64,000 nucleotides of DNA from Erythrobacter sp. ANT-B3C2. Lineage in GTDB: Bacteria; Pseudomonadota; Alphaproteobacteria; Sphingomonadales; Sphingomonadaceae. The stretch lies in assembly GCA_001683845.1 (NCBI GenBank), contig LXQI01000007.1, forward strand, positions 62,001-126,000. Direction: 5' to 3'. This document shows, in pieces, positions 58,711-64,000 of the stretch. Below the pieces are notes generated by a model. That model ran no database searches and had not been told where the DNA came from. It saw nothing but the letters and a program-made list of their open reading frames with translations. How positions within the stretch are numbered: the first letter of the stretch is position 1; every line of letters starts with the position of its first letter. Position numbers and translations under genes: made by a program.

Positions 58711-59358
58711 ATGATCGACCCGGCCAAGCTCGCCGCCTTCGCCGCCGTGACGGGGCTGGTGAGCATGGTGCCGGGGCCGCAGGTGATCTTCGTGCTGAGC
58801 CAGGCCGCCTGGCGCGGTCCGCGAGCGGGCGCGGTGGCGCTCGCCGGGCTGCAGCTGGGCAATGCGGGGTGGTTCGTGCTGGCGGGGCTGGGGCTGGGCG
58901 CGCTGGCGCTGGCCTGGCCCCATGCGTTCACCGCCCTCACCGCGGGCGGAGCGCTCTATCTCGCCTGGCTCGGCTTCAAGGCCTGGCGCCACTCCCGGAC
59001 AGCGGCGGAGGAGGGTGGCGCCGAGCCGCCTCGGGCGCGCGTCGGCCATGCGCTGCGCGACAGCCTTGCCGTAGCGATGAGCAACCCCAAGTCGCTGGTC
59101 TACGTGCTCGCGCTGCTGCCGCCATTCGTCGATGCCACGCGGCCTGTCGCGCCGCAGCTGGCGATGCTGGGAGCGGTGGCGATTGCCCTCGATACGCTGG
59201 TGGGGGCGGTTTACGTGGCCGCGGGCGGCGGGCTGGCGGCGACGATGCGGCGGCCGGCGGTGCGGCTGTGGCTGGAGCGCGGCGTGGGCACCACCTTCCT
59301 GTTGCTTGCAGCACTGATCCTGGCCGATCTGGTGCGGCGGGGCGGCGCCATCGCCTGA
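58711..59358 (+). CDS. LysE family translocator
   Basis: 'LVSMVPGPQVIFVLSQAAWRGPRAGAVALAGLQLGN'; start ATG 58711. Confidence 0.85.
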   Translation: MIDPAKLAAFAAVTGLVSMVPGPQVIFVLSQAAWRGPRAGAVALAGLQLGNAGWFVLAGLGLGALALAWPHAFTALTAGGALYLAWLGFKAWRHSRTAAEEGGAEPPRARVGHALRDSLAVAMSNPKSLVYVLALLPPFVDATRPVAPQLAMLGAVAIALDTLVGAVYVAAGGGLAATMRRPAVRLWLERGVGTTFLLLAALILADLVRRGGAIA

Positions 59359-59386
59359 GCCTCATTCTGCCGGCCGGCCGGAACCC

Positions 59387-60166
59387 ATGCGCCATCCGGG
59401 GCTTGGCGCCAGTATGAGGATATCCCGCCGCATCGGCCAATTCGGGCTCGATCGGGCGGTTTTGGGGCTGCTGGTGCTGGCTGCGCTGCTGCTGGCCGGC
59501 CGGGCATGGCTGGCGGACAATCCGCAGCACGACCCCTGGGCGCCGCTCAGCCTCGATCATCCGCCAGGCTGGGCCACCCAGCGCAAGCTTGCCGCCCTGC
59601 GCGACGATCCGGCCGAATGCCGCGCGGTGCTCAAACGCAGCGATGTGGCTTTCCAAGCGCTCGATCCGGCGGGCGAGGGTGAATGCCGGCGCGAAGACCG
59701 CACCCTGCTCAGCGCCGCGCCGTTGAGCCCCACCCCTCCGGTCAGCACCTGCGCCGTGGCGGCGGGGGTGGAGCTGTGGCTGAGGCAGGGTGTGCAACCC
59801 GCGGCCGAGGCACTGCTGGGCTCGGAAGTGGCGCGGGTGGAGCATTACGGCACCTTCAGCTGCCGGCGCATCTCCGGTGGCGACACCGGCCGCTGGAGCG
59901 AGCACGCCACCGGCAATGCGATCGATATCGCCGCTTTCGTGCTGGAAGACGGGCGGCGGATCAGTGTGTTGGGAGACTGGGCCGAAGAGGGCGAAGAGCA
60001 AGGGGGCGGGGAGGATCAGGCTGACGAGGCCGTCTTCCTGCGCCGCGTGCGGGACGAGGCCTGCGGCGTGTTCGGCACCGTTCTTTCCCCCGATTACAAC
60101 GCCGCCCATGCAGACCACTTCCATTTCGATCAGGAAGCGCGAGGGTTGGGCGGGGTCTGCCGATAG
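59387..60166 (+). CDS. extensin-like domain protein
   Basis: 'VEHYGTFSCRRISGGDTGRWSEHATGNAIDIAAFVLEDGRRISVL', 'DYNAAHADHFHFDQ'. Confidence 0.87.
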   Translation: MRHPGLGASMRISRRIGQFGLDRAVLGLLVLAALLLAGRAWLADNPQHDPWAPLSLDHPPGWATQRKLAALRDDPAECRAVLKRSDVAFQALDPAGEGECRREDRTLLSAAPLSPTPPVSTCAVAAGVELWLRQGVQPAAEALLGSEVARVEHYGTFSCRRISGGDTGRWSEHATGNAIDIAAFVLEDGRRISVLGDWAEEGEEQGGGEDQADEAVFLRRVRDEACGVFGTVLSPDYNAAHADHFHFDQEARGLGGVCR

Positions 60167-60502
60167 CAGCGGGTCCTCGCTTGCTACGGAGGTGGGGGGT
60201 GTTATCCAGCAGCGGCCGCTCGCCCATGCGACCTCTGCTCACGACGACACCGAGGGCCGGGCGGCCCTTCTGTTCGCGCAGCGCATCGTGGCAGGTATGC
60301 ACCACTAGGATGGCGCGCTCATGGGAGGCGATGGTAAACGCGCCAGCCGCTGATGCTCGGCACTCGAACGGCCCGGACCAGCTTGGCGCTTGCCGCCGCC
60401 GCCCGTCCGACACGGCGCATGCGTGACTACGAGCGTGATCCTCTCATCACCGTCTTGCCTCTCCGCCCAGCGGCCTTTGGCAAGACGCGGCGCATCAGGA
60501 GG

Positions 60503-61192
60503 CTACACCGGCTCCAGCGCGTAGCCGGCGGAACGCACGGTGCGGATCGGGTCGCGCATGTTATCAAGCGCGATCGCCTTTCTCAAGCGGCGGATGTGCA
60601 CGTCGACCGTGCGCTCCTCGATCTCGCTGCCCGTGCCCCAGACCGCGTCAAGCAGCTGGCTGCGGCTGAACACGCGGCGCGGGTGCTCCATGAAGAATTT
60701 GAGCAGCCGGTATTCGGTGGGGCCAATCTGTAGCTGGCGGCCGCGCCGCTCCACCCGGTGAGCAACGGGGTCGAGCTTCATGTCGCCGGCCTCGATCGTC
60801 TCGCCGGCCAGTGCCGGGCGCACGCGGCGCAGGACCGCCGAGACGCGGGCGAGCAGTTCGCGCGGGGAGAACGGCTTGGTGACGTAATCGTCAGCCCCGG
60901 TTTCGAGGCCCCTGATGCGATCGTCTTCCGCCTCGCGCGCGGTGAGCATGATGATGGGTACGTGCGCGGTGGCCTTGTCGCGCCGCAATCGGCGGCAGAC
61001 CTCGATGCCGCTGGTGCCTTCGATCATCCAGTCAAGGATCACCAGATCCGGCGCATCCTCGCTGGCGAACACCAGCGCCTCGTCGCCATCGGCGGTGACG
61101 CGCACCTGGTAACCTTCGCTTTCGAAGCGATATTCGAGCAGTTCGGCAAGGGCCAGGTCGTCTTCGACCAGAAGCAGCTTGGGCGCGGACAT
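60503..61192 (-). CDS. phoB: phosphate regulon response regulator PhoB
   Basis: 'KLLLVEDDLALAELLEYRFESEGYQV', 'LDWMIEGTSGIEVCRRLR', 'TVDVHIRRLRKAI'. Confidence 0.94.
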   Translation of the reverse strand: MSAPKLLLVEDDLALAELLEYRFESEGYQVRVTADGDEALVFASEDAPDLVILDWMIEGTSGIEVCRRLRRDKATAHVPIIMLTAREAEDDRIRGLETGADDYVTKPFSPRELLARVSAVLRRVRPALAGETIEAGDMKLDPVAHRVERRGRQLQIGPTEYRLLKFFMEHPRRVFSRSQLLDAVWGTGSEIEERTVDVHIRRLRKAIALDNMRDPIRTVRSAGYALEPV

Positions 61193-61291
61193 GTGTTCCC
61201 CCTTGGCGCACCGCCGAACCGGGGCGAGCGCTGACGGTGGGCTTATGACAGAACTGCGTCAGGAATGTTGCAGCCGCCGGGCCGCGCGGGT

Positions 61292-61963
61292 TTAGCGCTC
61301 GATATCGGTCGGATAGTGGCCCACAGCGGCGAAGTGGACCATTTCGGCCACGTTGGTGGCGTGATCGCCGATCCGCTCGAGATTGCGCGCGACGAACAGC
61401 AACTGTGCGGCGCTGCTGATGGTGGCCGGGTTTTCCATCATGTGGGTGACGAGGTTGCGGAAGACGCTGTCGTAGAACGCATCCACCTTGGCGTCGCGCT
61501 CGATCACCTCGCGGGCCGAGAGCGGATCGCGCGCGGCATAGGCGGTGAGCACGTCGTGCACCATCTCGGCCGCCAGCTCGCCCATCGAGGCGAGCAGGGT
61601 CAGCGGCTCGAACCGGCCGCGTCCCTCGATTCGCCCGACGCGCTTGGCAATGTTCTTGGAATAATCGCCGATCCGTTCGACCATTCCGGCGATCTTCAGC
61701 GCGGCGATGATCTCGCGCAGATCGTCAGCCAGAGGCGCGCGCAGGGCGAGCAGGCGCACGACCATCGCATCGATCTCGCCTTCGAGCCGGTCAAGCTTCT
61801 TGTCGCGATCGACGACCTGCTGGGCGAGTTCCTCGTTGCCGGTGACCAGTGCCTCCAGCGCTTCCTGGATGGCCAGCTCGGCCAGGCCGCCCATCTCGGC
61901 GATCAGACCACGCAGCCGCGTGATGTCCTCGTCGAACGCCTTTACCGTGTGTTCCACCATCAA
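61292..61963 (-). CDS. phoU: phosphate signaling complex protein PhoU
   Basis: '[35 protein letters not shown]', '[24 protein letters not shown]'. Confidence 0.95.
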   Translation of the reverse strand: MMVEHTVKAFDEDITRLRGLIAEMGGLAELAIQEALEALVTGNEELAQQVVDRDKKLDRLEGEIDAMVVRLLALRAPLADDLREIIAALKIAGMVERIGDYSKNIAKRVGRIEGRGRFEPLTLLASMGELAAEMVHDVLTAYAARDPLSAREVIERDAKVDAFYDSVFRNLVTHMMENPATISSAAQLLFVARNLERIGDHATNVAEMVHFAAVGHYPTDIER

Positions 61964-62751
61964 CCGTACCGCCCTGTGATGTAGTCCTGCGTCCGGCTCT
62001 CGCGCGGGGTGGTGAAGATCTGCGATGTTTCGCCGAACTCGATCAAACTGCCGAGGTGGAAGAAGGCGGTGCGCTGCGAAACGCGGGCCGCCTGCTGCAT
62101 CGAGTGGGTGACGATTACGATGGCGTAGCGGCCGCGCAACTCGTCGATCAGCTCCTCGATCTTGGCGGTGGCGATCGGATCGAGCGCGCTACACGGCTCG
62201 TCCATCAGGATCACCTCGGGTTCCACCGCGATGGCGCGTGCGATGCACAGCCGCTGCTGCTGCCCGCCCGAAAGCGCGGTGCCCGATTCAGCCAAGCGGT
62301 CCTTTACCTCTTCCCACAAGCCGGCGCGGCGCAGCGAGCGTTCCACGATGGCGTCCAGATCGGCCTTGCCTTCCGCAAAGCCGTGAATCCGCGGCCCGTA
62401 GGCGACATTCTCGTAAATCGATTTGGGGAACGGGTTGGGCTTCTGGAACACCATACCCACGCGGGCGCGCAGCTGCACCACGTCCATTCCCGATTTGTAG
62501 ATATCCTCGCCATCAAGCTCGATGGTCCCCTCCACGCGGGCCGAGGCGATGGTGTCGTTCATGCGGTTGAAGGCGCGCAGGAAGGTCGACTTGCCGCAGC
62601 CCGAGGGGCCGATAAAGGCGGTGACATACTCGCTGGGAATATCGATCGAGACCGCGTCGATCGCTTTCTTGTCACCGTAGAACACGGAAACGTCGCGCGC
62701 GCGCATCTTGGGCTCGGCATTGGAGCGTTGGGAGAGGGGTTCGGTCACCAT
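61960..62751 (-). CDS. pstB: phosphate ABC transporter ATP-binding protein
   Basis: '[21 protein letters not shown]', '[43 protein letters not shown]'. Confidence 0.97.
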   Translation of the reverse strand: MVTEPLSQRSNAEPKMRARDVSVFYGDKKAIDAVSIDIPSEYVTAFIGPSGCGKSTFLRAFNRMNDTIASARVEGTIELDGEDIYKSGMDVVQLRARVGMVFQKPNPFPKSIYENVAYGPRIHGFAEGKADLDAIVERSLRRAGLWEEVKDRLAESGTALSGGQQQRLCIARAIAVEPEVILMDEPCSALDPIATAKIEELIDELRGRYAIVIVTHSMQQAARVSQRTAFFHLGSLIEFGETSQIFTTPRESRTQDYITGRYG

Positions 62752-63995
62752 GTTTTCTCGAAGCGGTTGCGCAGGTAGATGGCAAGCCCGTTCATCAGCA
62801 GCAGGAATGCCAGCAGCACGATGATCGCGGCGCTGGTCCGCTCGACGAAGCCGCGGTTGATCTCGTCGGACCAGAGGAAAATCTGCACCGGCAGCACCGT
62901 GGCCGGGTCGGTAAAGCCGCCGGGCGGGGTGGCGACGAAGGCGCGCATGCCGATCATCAGCAGCGGTGCGGTCTCACCCAGCGCGCGGGCCATGCCGATG
63001 ATCGTGCCGGTGAGGATGCCGGGCAGGGCCAGCGGGAGAACATGGTGGAACACCACCTGCACGGGGCTGGCGCCGACCGCCAGGGCCCCATCGCGGATCG
63101 AGGGCGGCACCGCCTTCACAGCGTTGCGGCCGGTGATCACGATCACGGGCATGGTCATCAACGCCAAGGTCATCCCGCCGATCAGGGGCGCGGACCGCAG
63201 ATTGGGAAACAGCCCCAGGAACACCGCCAGGCCGAGCAGGCCGAAGATGATCGACGGCACCGCGGCAAGGTTGTTGATCGAGACCTCGATGAGATCGGTC
63301 CAGCGGTTGCGCGGCGCATATTCCTCCAGGTACAGCGCGGCCAGCACGCCGATCGGGAAGGCCAGTGCCAGCGTCACCAGCATGGTGAGCATCGAGCCCT
63401 TCAGCGCTCCCCAGATACCGGCCAATTGTGAATTGGTGGCGTCGGAGCGGGTGAGGAAGCCGGGATCGAAGCTGTTGCCGAGCACGCCCTGTGCGGCGAG
63501 CTGCCGGGCGAGCGGCTGCAACGCGGTCTGGCCGTCGCCCGAATAGGCCGCCGACAGGCTTTCGCTCGTAGGGAGAGCCATCTCGACGCGCTGCTGCAGG
63601 ATGGTGGGATCGCTGATGATGCGCTCGGCCACCATCCGCCAGGCATCGGCGCTGACCTCGTTCGCTGCCTCCTCGCCGATCGCCTGCGCGGCCGCGAAGC
63701 TGACCACCTCCGGCAGCCCTTGGCCTTCGAGTGAGCGGATCGCCACGCCCTGGCCCTCGATGCCGGCGGGCAACACGAGGCCAACCTGGGTGAAATCGAT
63801 CGGCACGGTGAGGGTGGCGCGCTGGAAGCCGCCGATGCCGTTGTAGGTCATCGTAACGAGCAGGAACAGCAGCACCGCGACGGAGAACAGGATCGCCGCG
63901 AGGCCGGCGAAGCGGAACCGCTTTTCCGCCGCATAGCGCTGCTTCAGCCGCTTCTCGAAGCTGGCGGTGCGGGTCAGGTTGAGGGTCTCACTCAT
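62745..63995 (-). CDS. pstA: phosphate ABC transporter permease PstA
   Basis: '[68 protein letters not shown]'. Confidence 0.93.
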   Translation of the reverse strand: MSETLNLTRTASFEKRLKQRYAAEKRFRFAGLAAILFSVAVLLFLLVTMTYNGIGGFQRATLTVPIDFTQVGLVLPAGIEGQGVAIRSLEGQGLPEVVSFAAAQAIGEEAANEVSADAWRMVAERIISDPTILQQRVEMALPTSESLSAAYSGDGQTALQPLARQLAAQGVLGNSFDPGFLTRSDATNSQLAGIWGALKGSMLTMLVTLALAFPIGVLAALYLEEYAPRNRWTDLIEVSINNLAAVPSIIFGLLGLAVFLGLFPNLRSAPLIGGMTLALMTMPVIVITGRNAVKAVPPSIRDGALAVGASPVQVVFHHVLPLALPGILTGTIIGMARALGETAPLLMIGMRAFVATPPGGFTDPATVLPVQIFLWSDEINRGFVERTSAAIIVLLAFLLLMNGLAIYLRNRFEKTW

Positions 63996-64000
63996 AGGCT

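Noticed and set aside
60181-60426. Small ORFs between the extensin-like gene and phoB
   Set aside because: Overlapping ORFs on both strands with no motif or clear ribosome-binding context.

Overview
64-kb, high-GC chromosomal window from an alphaproteobacterium, most likely Sphingomonadales/Erythrobacteraceae (inference from gene content). Mostly housekeeping: dTDP-rhamnose operon, purF, thyA, branched-chain 2-oxoacid dehydrogenase E1a/E1b/E2, tkt-gap-pgk-fba, efp, panB, pst/phoU/phoB, and three tRNAs (Pro, Asp, Leu). The standout region is ~14.4-26.3 kb: YeiH-type exporter, MFS organic-anion transporter, TonB-dependent receptor, GH31 enzyme with the residues expected of a sulfoquinovosidase (KERWY type), LacI regulator, aldo/keto reductase, SsuD-like flavin monooxygenase and a GlpD-like dehydrogenase. 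I read it as a sulfoquinovose / sulfoquinovosyl-glycerol oxidative desulfonation locus (sulfo-SMO-like) with a TonB/MFS uptake route and no local flavin reductase or ABC transporter. A second accessory module (52.0-58.7 kb) encodes a DNA-repair radical SAM protein, a DUF4130-UdgX fusion and DnaE2, preceded by a perfect alphaproteobacterial LexA-box match. Other signals: a deletion-fused pair of pseudogenes, a near-perfect operator-like inverted repeat before an XRE regulator, 39-bp tandem repeats next to tRNA-Leu, and a probable 6S RNA between zapA and the 5-FCL gene. All assignments come from reading the sequence and recalled family knowledge; no searches were run.
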